This document shows, piece by piece, positions 52,803-60,903 of a stretch of 64,000 nucleotides of DNA. Below the pieces are notes generated by a model. The model had not been told where the DNA came from, ran no database searches, and worked only from the letters and a program-made list of their open reading frames with translations. The DNA is taken from assembly GCF_007786235.1 (NCBI RefSeq), contig NZ_VNFK01000007.1, forward strand, positions 1-64,000, written 5' to 3'. Each line of letters begins with the position of its first letter. The stretch's first letter is position 1. The DNA is from Paenarthrobacter nitroguajacolicus (GTDB taxonomy: Bacteria; Actinomycetota; Actinomycetes; Actinomycetales; Micrococcaceae). Made by a program: the position numbers and the translations under genes.

Positions 52803-53327
52803 TCACCACCCGGCAGTGTCCGGAGCGCCCTTGAAAGGGCCCACGATGTTCCGCGTAATCCAGCCGCCGTAGAAGTTGCCGTCCTGAGGCGTTACCTGCT
52901 CGCCGTCCACCTCGCAGGAGTCCATCCGGCCGGGATAGAGGGCCACCCGGATCCGTAGTGCTTCGAAACCGCGGCTGGGTTCCGGGTACGTCCACCCGGC
53001 ACGGGAAGCCACCAACCCGCCTGCTGCAACATCGAAATACCCGGCCATGCCCTTGTATTCGCAGAAGGTGGCTCCGTCCACGGGGACGAGCACCCCGGGC
53101 GCAAAGGCATCGAACGGCAGGTAATAGACGGGCGGATGACTTGTCTCCAGGACACGCACTGAATCCACGGTGTCAGCAATGACATGACCACCCAGCCGCA
53201 CCAGGATCCTCTCCGAACGGGCCTCCACCCGCGGCGGCCGCGGATAGTCCCACACTGATTCCTGTCCAGGCTCGGGAGGGATTCGGTGCGGCCGCTTGGA
53301 ACGTGGGAAACCGGAAAGGGAAACCAT
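52803..53327 (-). CDS. DUF427 domain protein
   Basis: 174 residues from the ATG at 53327; the frame extends far upstream but without a DUF427-like sequence. The family pattern is visible: ILVRLGGHVIADTVDSVRVLETSHPPVYYLPFDAF, then ATFCEYKGMAGYFDVAAGG and AWTYPEP-like GWTYPEPSRGFEAL. The domain is a small beta-tent fold of unknown function, and it is duplicated in many actinobacteria; here a single copy is seen. The start is uncertain because the ribosome site is poor. Confidence 0.8.
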   Translation of the reverse strand: MVSLSGFPRSKRPHRIPPEPGQESVWDYPRPPRVEARSERILVRLGGHVIADTVDSVRVLETSHPPVYYLPFDAFAPGVLVPVDGATFCEYKGMAGYFDVAAGGLVASRAGWTYPEPSRGFEALRIRVALYPGRMDSCEVDGEQVTPQDGNFYGGWITRNIVGPFKGAPDTAGW

Positions 53328-53493
53328 GACTCCATGGTGCCACCTTCTCCCCGGAATGGATGTTGGTGCCGGCCCGCCCGGCGTACCATCCACATCATGA
53401 GGATTGCGTGTGGCAATGGCCGGCGTCCCTGACCGTCCAGGTGGCTCTGGGCCGGGAGGGAATGAGCCCGAATATGAGGTCATCGGTGGCGGG

Positions 53494-54510
53494 ATGATCG
53501 ATGACCAACGGCGGATGGCTGATACTCCACGGGCAGGCTCGGATTCGCGAACGCATCCCGGTGCGGTCTTCAGAACTGCCGCTGGTGCGGCATGGCAGAG
53601 CGCCCGGAACTCCTTCACTTCTTGGTGGTTTTGGCTCGCCTGCGCCGCAGGGGTAGCCCTGGCTTGGGGGTTGGCTGCGGTGGTGGTTGCGTGGGCTGAT
53701 TCCAACGGGTGGTTCGAACGGAGCGTGCCGGGCGCCGTTTTGTTGATCATGGCCGCGATCCTGGCATTGGCCGCAGCCGTGCTGGGAACAGGCTGGGGAT
53801 TCCGCCATGCGGGAGGAAGTGTCCTGGAGCTGCTGCTCGCAGGAGCCATGCGGGGCGTGGCCTTGGCCGCGTTAGCCTGCAGTGCCTTGTTCGCGGTGGG
53901 CTTCAGCGTCGGCGGGCCGATCGCGTTGGCCGGTGCCGCCGTCGTTGTGATTGTGCTTGAAGCAGCAGTGTTCGGGCTGATCGGTGCTGGATCGAGGGTG
54001 TGGTTCGCAAGCGCTGCGGCCGGTGTTGCACTGGCTACGGTGCTGGTAACCTTCCTCTGCTTCGGCAACGTGGCCGTCACCCTCCTATTGCTTCCCGGGA
54101 CCACGGAAATGGACCAGGCTTCCGTGCCCGTGAATGTGCAACGGGACGACTCCGGAAGGGTTACCTCCTACCTGTGCGTGGGCGATCTTCGCCCCGTGGA
54201 GGTGGCACACACGGAACGGGTTGCCTGGTTGGCGGCGTCCAACCCCGCTCTGCTGCTGGGCAGTGTCGGTGCCGAGTTCGTGTCCACTGACAATGACGTG
54301 GGCTGGCTGTTGGCCGGACTTCAGTGGGCTGCCGATGGGCCGTCCCGCGAAGTCCCATGCCTGGGAGGCGAATCAAGCGACGGGCAAGCCCCCGCGATGC
54401 CGGTGGCTCTGACTGGCTTGGCGCTGCAGGGGCTGGTGGCCGCGGTGGTGGTTATTCCGGGGCGCTGGCTGGCGTCCCGGAGGCTGGCTGCTGGATCGCG
54501 GTCCGGCTAG
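53494..54510 (+). CDS. Polytopic membrane protein of unknown function
   Basis: 338 residues from the ATG at 53494 (in-frame starts from 53404 are possible). About six spans occur, beginning WWFWLACAAGVALAWGLAAVVVA. After residue about 210 there is a soluble loop (VPVNVQRDDSGRVTSYLCVGDLRPVEVAHTERVAW) with two Cys, then one last span near the C-terminus. No family is recognised. The last 59 bases overlap, on the opposite strand, the end of the reductase gene at 54452. Confidence 0.6.
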   Translation: MIDDQRRMADTPRAGSDSRTHPGAVFRTAAGAAWQSARNSFTSWWFWLACAAGVALAWGLAAVVVAWADSNGWFERSVPGAVLLIMAAILALAAAVLGTGWGFRHAGGSVLELLLAGAMRGVALAALACSALFAVGFSVGGPIALAGAAVVVIVLEAAVFGLIGAGSRVWFASAAAGVALATVLVTFLCFGNVAVTLLLLPGTTEMDQASVPVNVQRDDSGRVTSYLCVGDLRPVEVAHTERVAWLAASNPALLLGSVGAEFVSTDNDVGWLLAGLQWAADGPSREVPCLGGESSDGQAPAMPVALTGLALQGLVAAVVVIPGRWLASRRLAAGSRSG

Positions 54511-55096
54511 GGTTCCGCCGCACATACTCGGAGATCACTACGCCCGAGTCGAAGGCCGTGGTGCCTGCCTCGTCGAAAGCACGTGGCTGGTAGGTGCCGG
54601 GTGCAAAGAGCGGAATCCCGTCGCCAAAGAGCAGCGGGCTGCGTTTGAGCACAAGCCTGTCGATTTCATTCGCCAGCTGTGTGGCCAGCTCTCCGCCACC
54701 ACAGAGCCAGATCGACCGGCCAGGCTCCGACTTCAACCGTCGCGCTACCTCCACAGGGTCCTCGGAAGTCAACGTCAGGTTTGGATGTTCGCCCGGGATG
54801 TCAGCCTCGGACTTTGTCCGGGAGAACACCACTTGGCGGAGGTGTTGATACGGGCTGGTCATGCCCACTGGCAGTCCTACAGCGTAGGTGTTCCACCCCA
54901 TGAGCACGGTGTCGAACATGGTCCCAGTGCGCTTGATGCCCATGGCGTCGGCAATGACCGTGGGGATGGCATCGGAAAAGCGTTCATTTTGGGCTGCCAT
55001 ATGATCGCCCTCCACGGGAAAAGCGTCGAACTCGCCTCCCGGTCCGGCAATGTAGCCGTCCAGGCTGACGGCAACGTAGTAGACAAGTTCTCGCAC
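54452..55096 (-). CDS. Dihydrofolate reductase-like (RibD C-terminal) protein
   Basis: 214 residues from a GTG. The RibD/DHFR fold begins LVYYVAVSLDGYIAGPGGEFDAFP and continues with FDTVLMGWNTYAVGL, IWLCGGGELATQLANEIDRLVL and PLLFGDGIPLFA. The GGGEL loop binds the NADPH phosphate. Stand-alone members are oxidoreductases of unknown substrate, distinct from true folate enzymes. The C-terminal Pro/Ala tail lies in the overlap with the convergent membrane-protein gene. Confidence 0.85.
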   Translation of the reverse strand: MRELVYYVAVSLDGYIAGPGGEFDAFPVEGDHMAAQNERFSDAIPTVIADAMGIKRTGTMFDTVLMGWNTYAVGLPVGMTSPYQHLRQVVFSRTKSEADIPGEHPNLTLTSEDPVEVARRLKSEPGRSIWLCGGGELATQLANEIDRLVLKRSPLLFGDGIPLFAPGTYQPRAFDEAGTTAFDSGVVISEYVRRNPSRTAIQQPASGTPASAPE

Positions 55097-55132
55097 GGGA
55101 CCCCAATCACGGTTGATGTTGTGGTTGCGAGA

Positions 55133-55732
55133 TTACAACAGGGCGTTCCGCCGGCCTTCGAAGGCGCGTCCCAGGGTGACCTCATCGGCATACTCAAGGT
55201 CTCCACCGACGGGCAAGCCGGACGCCAGCCGCGTCACCGTGATCCCGATGGATTTGAGCATGCGGGCCAGGTAGGTGGCCGTGGCCTCACCTTCCAGGTT
55301 GGGGTCCGTGGCGATGATGATTTCCTGGATGGCGCCGTCGTTGAGCCGCGTTAGGAGTTCGCGGATGCGCAACTGCTCGGGGCCGACCCCCGCAATGGGA
55401 TTGATGGCGCCGCCCAGCACGTGGTACCGGCCGCGGAAGGAACGGGTCCGTTCCACAGCCAGCACATCTTTGGACTCTTCGACCACGCAGATCACGGAGG
55501 GATCCCGACGGGGGTCACGGCAGATGTTGCATGTTTCCTGCTCGGTGACGTTGAAGCAGACGGAGCAGAACTTCACGCGTTCCTTGACCGTGGTGATAGC
55601 CGTGACCAGGCGCTTCATGTCCTCGGGGTCGGCCTCCAGGATGTGGAACGCCAGGCGCTGCGCTGACTTGGGGCCCACGCCGGGAAGCCGGCCGAGCTCG
55701 TCAATCAGCTCTTGAACTGCACCTTCGTACAC
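55133..55732 (-). CDS. recR: Recombination protein RecR
   Basis: 199 residues, full length. An N-terminal helix-hairpin-helix ([23 protein letters not shown]) precedes a C4 zinc finger ([23 protein letters not shown]). The Toprim domain follows ([18 protein letters not shown] and [22 protein letters not shown]) with the Walker-B-like [16 protein letters not shown] at the end. RecR loads RecA with RecO at gaps. The recR gene next to dnaX is a widely conserved arrangement. Confidence 0.96.
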   Translation of the reverse strand: MYEGAVQELIDELGRLPGVGPKSAQRLAFHILEADPEDMKRLVTAITTVKERVKFCSVCFNVTEQETCNICRDPRRDPSVICVVEESKDVLAVERTRSFRGRYHVLGGAINPIAGVGPEQLRIRELLTRLNDGAIQEIIIATDPNLEGEATATYLARMLKSIGITVTRLASGLPVGGDLEYADEVTLGRAFEGRRNALL

Positions 55733-55765
55733 AATGTCCTCGTTTGTTTGAAATCAATGCCGGGA

Positions 55766-58700
55766 TCAGCGGGTTTGCAGGGGAGAACCGTCCAAGGCGC
55801 GCTCTTCGATCAGCTTTCCGCCCAGAATACGCTCCACCGCAGCGCGCCCAAAGACCCTCGATTCCTCGATGGTTTCGTCCTCGGGACTCGGAATGTCCTC
55901 CGGCGTGGCGGCTGGGGCTGCCTGCGTCCGAACAGGCGCCTGCACACGTCCTGCCTGGGCTTCGGGGCTGTTTGTGAGCCGTTGGTACAGGCTCTGGCGT
56001 CCGTTCGGATTGCCCGACGGCGCGTCGTCTTCGAGCGTCGCTACGGAACCGCGTGCTTCCTCAGGTTGCGTCGCCAACGACGGCCACGTGGGGATGCTGC
56101 CGGCGGCCGGTGCACCCGAAGCGGCCGCGCTGGACGCCTGAGTTCCCGGCCAGTTCGACGCCGGTGCGACGTCCCAGCTGGAGCTTGGGTTCTCGTCGGC
56201 GTTGGTTGGGTGACCGTACGATGCGGCGGGGGTCGGCTCCGGGACCTGTGCCGCGGCCGGCTCATAGTCCGGGGTGTCCGTTGCTGGAACGACGGCTTCT
56301 GCAGCTGCCTGCGGTTGCTTGCCGACGTTGGATTCCGTGCCAACCACCCATGTGCCCGGAGCTTGTTCCACAGCGCGGGACCACGGGTCATCCGAGGGGG
56401 CGTGTGCCGTGGTGGCAAGAGGCGCGGCGCTGCGTCCGGGCGCGGATACTGGTGCCGGTGCCGGTGTTGCAGGGGTCGCCGGGGCTGCCTGTGGGTTGCT
56501 CCGGGGTCCTTCCTGGCGGCTGTAGGGGGGCTCCCAATCAGCCGGCGGCTCTTCGTCCAGGGGAGGGGCATCTTCGTCCAGGGGCGGGCCCCAGTCGTCG
56601 TCAGGGTAGGAGTACTCGCCTGCGGAGGAGGCGACGGTCTCGACGACCGCGGGCACTGCCGGGGCAGGAGCGGGGGCCGGGCTCGGAGCGGGGCCCTGGG
56701 GCGGGGTGGCTGCCTGGGCGGGCACCGCAGGGGCAGAAACTGATGCTGCTGCCGGGATGGGGGTCGCCGGTGGCTGGGGCTTCTCTGCCGGAGCCACGTC
56801 AGCTCCACGGGATGGCGCCGAGGACGCAGTTGTGCCCGCCTGAGGGCTTGCCGATGGAACGGTCGCCGAGGCAGGGCCGGCTGGTGCGAGGCCCCATGCC
56901 GAGTCGACCGAAGACGCCGGTGTCGGTGCCGTCGTCGACGCGGCCGGTGACTGCATGGCCGCAGCGGGTCCGCCCGCCGGTGTAGTCGTGCCTGCCGGTG
57001 CCGGGGCGCCCATTGGCGTTGAAGCAGCCGGACTCTCCCGGCTAGTAGGCGCTTTTGGGTTTGGCTCAGAGCTCGCTGAGCTGTTGCCGCCTGCCACTGC
57101 GACGATCTGGCAGTCGATGCCGATGGTCTTGTGGATTGCCTGGCGAAGGTTCTCGGAATGGTCAGCGCGTCCAAAGGCGCCAGCAAGGCCGCCGGTGGTG
57201 AATGCGAGGGTCAGTACCTGACCGTCGAACTGGGCAACTTGGGCGTTGGGCTCAACGAGGGCCCACGTGCTGCGCTTGATCTTGGTCAGCGTTTGGAGCA
57301 CATCCGGCCATGCCCGGCGAAGGGCCTCGACATCCCCGCTGCCTCCGGCACTCGGAGCCGGTGCTGCCTGAGCCGGTGCTGCCTGAGACGGTGCTGCCGG
57401 GGGCGTTGCTTGGGATGGCTGTGCCTGCGGCGCTGCGGACGCAGGCGCTTGGACAGGCTCAGGCTGCGGGGTTTGTGCCGGGCTGGGAGCAGCCGCAGCA
57501 CTCGGAGCAGCCCCAGCACTCGGAGCAGCCGGGGCCGGCGGAGCCTGGGCTGCGCGACCGGAGGCCGGACGTTCCTCCACGGGCCAATCGTTGGTGGACA
57601 CCCTCGGTGCCGAGATGGCATCGCGCGGACCAGCTGCAGTGGATGGTTCCGGAACGGCAGGGACTGAAGCCGCAGGGACCGAAGCCGCAGGGACTGAAGC
57701 CGCAGGGGCCTGCTCCACTGCTGCGGGCTCAGTTGCAGGTGCGGGAGAAGTCGTGGGGGCCGGGGCCGACTGTGTAACGGGCGCGGCCGGAGGCGAAACA
57801 GCCGAAGCAGCCGCAGCTATAGGCGTGCCTGCAGCAACAGCCGGTGTTCCGCCGTCGCCGGTGTAATTCAGGCGGCGTTCCACGCGGTCGATGCGCGCCG
57901 CGATGCCGCGCTCGGTCTGTTCAGCGCTGGGCAGCAGGATGCGCGCGCACAGCAGCTCAAGGTGGAGCCGGGGCGAGGTGGCGCCCGTCATTTCCGTGAG
58001 CGCGGTGTTGGTGACATCCGCCGCCCGGGACAGCTCGGCTGCGCCCAGGTTGGTTGCCTGGTTCCGCATACGGGCTATCTGGTCTGCGGGCATGCCCCGG
58101 AGGATGGCTTGGGCGCTTTCCGGCATCGCCTGCACGATGATGAGGTCTCGGAAGCGTTCCAGCAGGTCCTCAACGAAGCGCCGGGGATCGTGGCCCGTCT
58201 GGATAACACGGTCCACGGCGCGGAAAACTGTGGCGGCGTCGGCGGCAGCAACGGCGTCGACGATGTCATCCAGCAATGAAGCGTGGGTGTAGCCGAGCAG
58301 CGCCACTGCGAGCTCGTAGTCCAGGCCATTGGGTCCGGCGCCTGCCATGAGCTGGTCCAGGACGGACAGGGTGTCGCGAACGGAACCACCACCGGCACGA
58401 ATAACCAGTGACAGCACACCGGGTGCCACCGGAACGTTCTCCTGATGGCAGAGCAGCTCGAGGTACTGCATGAGCGGCTCGGGCGGCACCAACCGGAAGG
58501 GGTAGTGGTGCGTGCGTGAGCGGATGGTGCCGATGACCTTGTCAGGCTCCGTGGTGGCAAAGATGAACTTGATGTGTTCCGGCGGCTCTTCGACGATCTT
58601 CAGGAGCGCGTTAAAGCCGGCCGAGGTGACCATGTGGGCTTCGTCAATGATGAAGATCTTGTAGCGGTCCCGTACCGGGGCGAAGGTTGCGCGCTCGCGG

Positions 58701-59029
58701 AGATCGCGGGCGTCGTCCACGCCGCCGTGGCTGGCTGCGTCGATCTCAATGACATCCAGGGAGCCGGAGCCGCCGCGGGCGAGTTCGATGCAGCTGGGGC
58801 ACTTGCCGCATGGTGTGTCAGTGGGGCCCTCGGCGCAGTTCAGGCACCGTGCAAGGATGCGCGCCGACGTGGTCTTGCCGCAGCCGCGGGGACCGGAGAA
58901 GAGGTAGGCGTGGTTCACGCGGTTCTTCCGGAGCGCCGTCATCAGGGGCTCTGTGACGTGTTCCTGCCCGATAACGTCCGCGAAAGAGTCCGGGCGATAC
59001 CTTCGATACAGGGCAGTCGTAACAGTCAC
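55766..59029 (-). CDS. dnaX: DNA polymerase III gamma/tau subunit
   Basis: 1087 residues from GTG 59029, with AGGTAGG upstream; clamp-loader ATPase of the replisome. The AAA+ core (about 1-370) holds YRRYRPDSFADVIGQEHV, Walker A GPRGCGKTTSAR, and a zinc module CLNCAEGPTDTPCGKCPSC. IIDEAHMVTSAGFNALLKIVEEPP and the following TTEPDKVIGTIRSR complete it. After about residue 400 comes a very long Ala/Pro/Ser linker with short tandem units (VPAAS three times). It surrounds a folded domain (DVEALRRAWPDVLQTLTKIKR) that resembles tau domain IV. The conserved-looking end carries ESRVFGRAAVERILGGKLIEE. Confidence 0.96.
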   Translation of the reverse strand: MTVTTALYRRYRPDSFADVIGQEHVTEPLMTALRKNRVNHAYLFSGPRGCGKTTSARILARCLNCAEGPTDTPCGKCPSCIELARGGSGSLDVIEIDAASHGGVDDARDLRERATFAPVRDRYKIFIIDEAHMVTSAGFNALLKIVEEPPEHIKFIFATTEPDKVIGTIRSRTHHYPFRLVPPEPLMQYLELLCHQENVPVAPGVLSLVIRAGGGSVRDTLSVLDQLMAGAGPNGLDYELAVALLGYTHASLLDDIVDAVAAADAATVFRAVDRVIQTGHDPRRFVEDLLERFRDLIIVQAMPESAQAILRGMPADQIARMRNQATNLGAAELSRAADVTNTALTEMTGATSPRLHLELLCARILLPSAEQTERGIAARIDRVERRLNYTGDGGTPAVAAGTPIAAAASAVSPPAAPVTQSAPAPTTSPAPATEPAAVEQAPAASVPAASVPAASVPAVPEPSTAAGPRDAISAPRVSTNDWPVEERPASGRAAQAPPAPAAPSAGAAPSAAAAPSPAQTPQPEPVQAPASAAPQAQPSQATPPAAPSQAAPAQAAPAPSAGGSGDVEALRRAWPDVLQTLTKIKRSTWALVEPNAQVAQFDGQVLTLAFTTGGLAGAFGRADHSENLRQAIHKTIGIDCQIVAVAGGNSSASSEPNPKAPTSRESPAASTPMGAPAPAGTTTPAGGPAAAMQSPAASTTAPTPASSVDSAWGLAPAGPASATVPSASPQAGTTASSAPSRGADVAPAEKPQPPATPIPAAASVSAPAVPAQAATPPQGPAPSPAPAPAPAVPAVVETVASSAGEYSYPDDDWGPPLDEDAPPLDEEPPADWEPPYSRQEGPRSNPQAAPATPATPAPAPVSAPGRSAAPLATTAHAPSDDPWSRAVEQAPGTWVVGTESNVGKQPQAAAEAVVPATDTPDYEPAAAQVPEPTPAASYGHPTNADENPSSSWDVAPASNWPGTQASSAAASGAPAAGSIPTWPSLATQPEEARGSVATLEDDAPSGNPNGRQSLYQRLTNSPEAQAGRVQAPVRTQAAPAATPEDIPSPEDETIEESRVFGRAAVERILGGKLIEERALDGSPLQTR

Positions 59030-59069
59030 AAGTGAAACCTACCTATAGGGACTGACAGTTAAAGTAAGT

Positions 59070-59157
59070 GACCCCTCATGCACCCGCCAGAGCCCATCTA
59101 CCCTTGCTACCTTCCGGTCCTGGGGGAGTTCAACAGGATGACGCCACATGAGGGGCC
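59070..59157 (-). ncRNA. ffs: Signal recognition particle RNA, small bacterial type
   Basis: On the leftward strand the RNA runs from GGCCCCTCATG (59157-59147) to CATGAGGGGTC (59080-59070), which pair as the terminal stem. The apical part reads CAGGACCGGAAGGTAGCA, containing the conserved GGAA tetraloop and the asymmetric loop that binds Ffh. Length near 88 nt fits the small SRP RNA. It lies 41 nt upstream of dnaX on the same strand, a common actinobacterial arrangement. Confidence 0.9.
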
Positions 59158-59319
59158 GTCGATAAGCTTACCCGAACTTGGTGCGGGGTTCGAATCGGTG
59201 CGGACGGCTGTGGATAACGCTCGACGGCGGGTGGTTGGGTCACCTTCCTGTCGGAGCCAGGTGGTAAACCCGTAGTCAACGACGACGGTTAGCGGGGAGG
59301 TTTGCGGCTGTGGGGTGCC

Positions 59320-59586
59320 ATGGGTAACGGCGATTGGTTGGATGTGGCCGACGCCTCCAACGAGATTCACAAGGACGTGCTGGCGGCGGTTCGAGCATTG
59401 GTGGCGGTGGGTTGGAGGCTGCGCAGGCAAGGGCACAAGTTTTATTTGTATTGTCCCTGCGGGCCGGAGGGTGCGCAGTTGAGGGTGGATGGCACGCCCA
59501 GGAATGCTACACAGCGGGCGAAAATCCTGCTGCGTGATGCCCGGCGATGTCCTGGGCAGCACGATCTGCTGAGAGGGAGGAGTTAG
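59320..59586 (+). CDS. Small HicA-like protein, possible toxin of a TA pair
   Basis: 88 residues from ATG 59320; GGGGAGG lies at 59294-59300, so a start at an upstream TTG or CTG codon is also possible. The core AAVRALVAVGWRLRRQGHKFYLYCP has the alpha-beta-beta layout of HicA mRNA interferases, with a His where the catalytic His is found. It is followed by the basic TPRNATQRAKILLRDARRC. The next gene encodes a helix-turn-helix protein and a palindrome separates them, an arrangement seen in type II toxin-antitoxin modules. Assignment is tentative. Confidence 0.55.
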   Translation: MGNGDWLDVADASNEIHKDVLAAVRALVAVGWRLRRQGHKFYLYCPCGPEGAQLRVDGTPRNATQRAKILLRDARRCPGQHDLLRGRS

Positions 59587-59607
59587 TTGTTGTCACTTGT
59601 CAACAAC
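59586..59607. promoter_or_regulatory. Palindrome between the HicA-like and HTH genes
   Basis: GTTGTTG (59586-59592) and CAACAAC (59601-59607) are perfect arms around an 8-nt centre. It starts in the stop codon of the first gene and ends 18 nt before the HTH gene's ATG, so it may be an operator for autoregulation. Confidence 0.45.
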
Positions 59608-59625
59608 CGGAGATATCCTGAGGTC

Positions 59626-60114
59626 ATGAGCATCGAGCAAACATTCGAAGTGAGGCTAAGGCTCGAGGAACTTCCGGACGAGATCGAAGACCTGTTGGTG
59701 GCGGAACTTGGCGGCATTGTTTCCCGCTTTGCAGGCGTTCCGTATGTGACCTTGCTTCAAGCAGCGCCCAACGGCCGGAAGGCTGCCCTGCGCCTTGTTG
59801 CCCGTGTGGTGGAACTGGGTGGCAAAGTCCGATCCGTCGATTTCGACTATGTCACTCGAAGCGAGATCGCAGAGCGGTTGGGGGCGACGAGGCAGGCCGT
59901 GACCCATTGGACAGCAGGACTGCGCCAGGCCGGCTTCCCCTTTCCCCGCCCGGCGATCCAAGCGGGGGTCTTTTTGTGGTGTTGGTCCGATGTTGTGGAC
60001 TGGGCTGTGGCCTCGAATCACCCCGTTGACGAGGATGTCAGCCTCTTGTCGGCTGATGAGATCGCAGTCGTCAATGGTGAGTTGGCCGCTGGGCGACTGC
60101 CCATCTTCGCCTAG
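59626..60114 (+). CDS. Helix-turn-helix protein, possible antitoxin/regulator
   Basis: 162 residues from the ATG at 59626. The N-terminal 75 residues form an alpha/beta region (EVRLRLEELPDEIEDLLVAELGGIVSR) that could be the protein-binding part. Residues about 82-110 (DYVTRSEIAERLGATRQAVTHWTAGLRQAGFP) form a clear helix-turn-helix. The ending is acidic (HPVDEDVSLLSADEIAVVNGEL). It may repress its own operon and neutralise the upstream HicA-like protein; size is larger than a classical HicB. Confidence 0.65.
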   Translation: MSIEQTFEVRLRLEELPDEIEDLLVAELGGIVSRFAGVPYVTLLQAAPNGRKAALRLVARVVELGGKVRSVDFDYVTRSEIAERLGATRQAVTHWTAGLRQAGFPFPRPAIQAGVFLWCWSDVVDWAVASNHPVDEDVSLLSADEIAVVNGELAAGRLPIFA

Positions 60115-60127
60115 TGGATTCCCCGAA

Positions 60128-60451
60128 TCACCGCCAGCCGTTCACCGGCCACGTCATGAAGGCCGGTTCCTCGTAAGGGTGCGCCGCCCGCAGGGCCAGC
60201 ACCACGCCGTCGAGCGCTGGTTCCTCAACCACGCACTCAACCCGGGTTTCGGGCACCTGTTCCTCGATGCCGACCGCTCCCACGAAGGGCTGCGCGCCGG
60301 GCTGGGGAGTGAACCGGCCTGTGCCGGGAGAAGTGTAGAAGCAGTGGGAGTAGTTGCCGATTCGTCCCGCGCCGGCGTTGCCGATTGCCAGGAGAACCTC
60401 TTCGATATGGGTCTCGGGGACGTAAACCACCAAGGCATGGAGCTGCGTCAT
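60128..60451 (-). CDS. Stand-alone NIF3 insert-type (PII-like) domain protein
   Basis: 107 residues. GNAGAGRIGNYSHCFYTSPGTGRFTPQPGAQPFVG and VEEPALDGVVLALRAAHPYEEPAF match the inserted domain of NIF3/YqfO proteins, which folds like PII signalling proteins. The conserved His-Pro-Tyr-Glu-Glu-Pro motif is present. Stand-alone versions are widespread, with unknown ligand, possibly metal (CutA-like). It is convergent with the HTH gene, 13 nt away. Confidence 0.8.
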   Translation of the reverse strand: MTQLHALVVYVPETHIEEVLLAIGNAGAGRIGNYSHCFYTSPGTGRFTPQPGAQPFVGAVGIEEQVPETRVECVVEEPALDGVVLALRAAHPYEEPAFMTWPVNGWR

Positions 60452-60755
60452 GGGGACATCTTGTCAGTAACTTTGGCCATTAAGCAGCCCGCACCATTGC
60501 AAATCCGTGGGCCGCAGCGGACCATGGGTATGTACACCGATTGGGGCAATCTCAAGGTTGTGAGCTGCGGGGCCTGGGAGCGAGGGGCCGGACCCGGTAG
60601 CTCAACGGTGGTACCGCAAGAATGGGCGCGTTGGGGGCGTCCATTTTTCCGTTAAGCAGCTATTCCCCGCAGCCGCTGTGAGGGGGCAATTCTGCCCGAT
60701 TACACGATGCCGAAATTCTCAGGTACAGTAGTATCTGCTTTCGAATCGGAAGCAA
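60452..60755. other. 304-bp gap before tRNA-Ser
   Basis: No convincing gene is seen. The right end must hold the tRNA promoter. At 60597-60640 there is a G-rich patch that imitates a tRNA D-arm (GTAGCTCAACGGT) but has no matching anticodon or T-arm. Base composition is like the surroundings. Confidence 0.4.
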
Positions 60756-60840
60756 GGAGAATTCGCCTAGCGGCCTATGGCGCACGCCTGGAACGCGTGT
60801 TGGGTTAACGCCCTCGGGGGTTCAAATCCCCCATTCTCCG
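60756..60840 (+). tRNA. tRNA-Ser (GGA)
   Basis: 85 nt without an encoded CCA. The 7-bp acceptor stem GGAGAAT pairs with ATTCTCC, with discriminator G. The anticodon arm GCACGC/GCGTG carries loop CTGGAAC, anticodon GGA, reading UCC and UCU serine codons. The long variable arm (TTGGGTTAACGCCCT) is typical of serine tRNAs, and the T-arm is GGGGG-TTCAAAT-CCCCC. A terminator follows within 6 nt. Confidence 0.95.
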
Positions 60841-60845
60841 CGTTT

Positions 60846-60869
60846 GGCCCCAGTCCTCGGACTGGGGCC
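60846..60869 (+). terminator. Terminator of tRNA-Ser
   Basis: GGCCCCAGTCC (60846-60856) pairs with GGACTGGGGCC (60859-60869) and is followed by TTTT, immediately after the tRNA. Confidence 0.8.
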
Positions 60870-60903
60870 TTTTGCGTTCCTGGGATACGTCGGCTGAGCT
60901 TGG

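Noticed and set aside
53328..54104. Upstream extension of the DUF427 frame
   Set aside because: The translation is Pro/Ala/Thr-rich and antisense to a membrane protein gene. DUF427 homology begins after 53327.
57360..57720. Short tandem repeats in dnaX as a CRISPR or VNTR locus
   Set aside because: Units are 15 nt, in frame and imperfect. They encode the Ala/Pro linker and have no spacers.
59051..59065. Possible third copy of the TGACAGTTAA repeat near dnaX
   Set aside because: Only about 10 bp match the repeat at 41745. The rest of the element is missing.
60590..60660. tRNA-like D-arm sequence (GTAGCTCAACGGT)
   Set aside because: No acceptor stem, anticodon loop or T-arm with correct spacing could be assembled, so it is a chance match or an unrecognisable relic.
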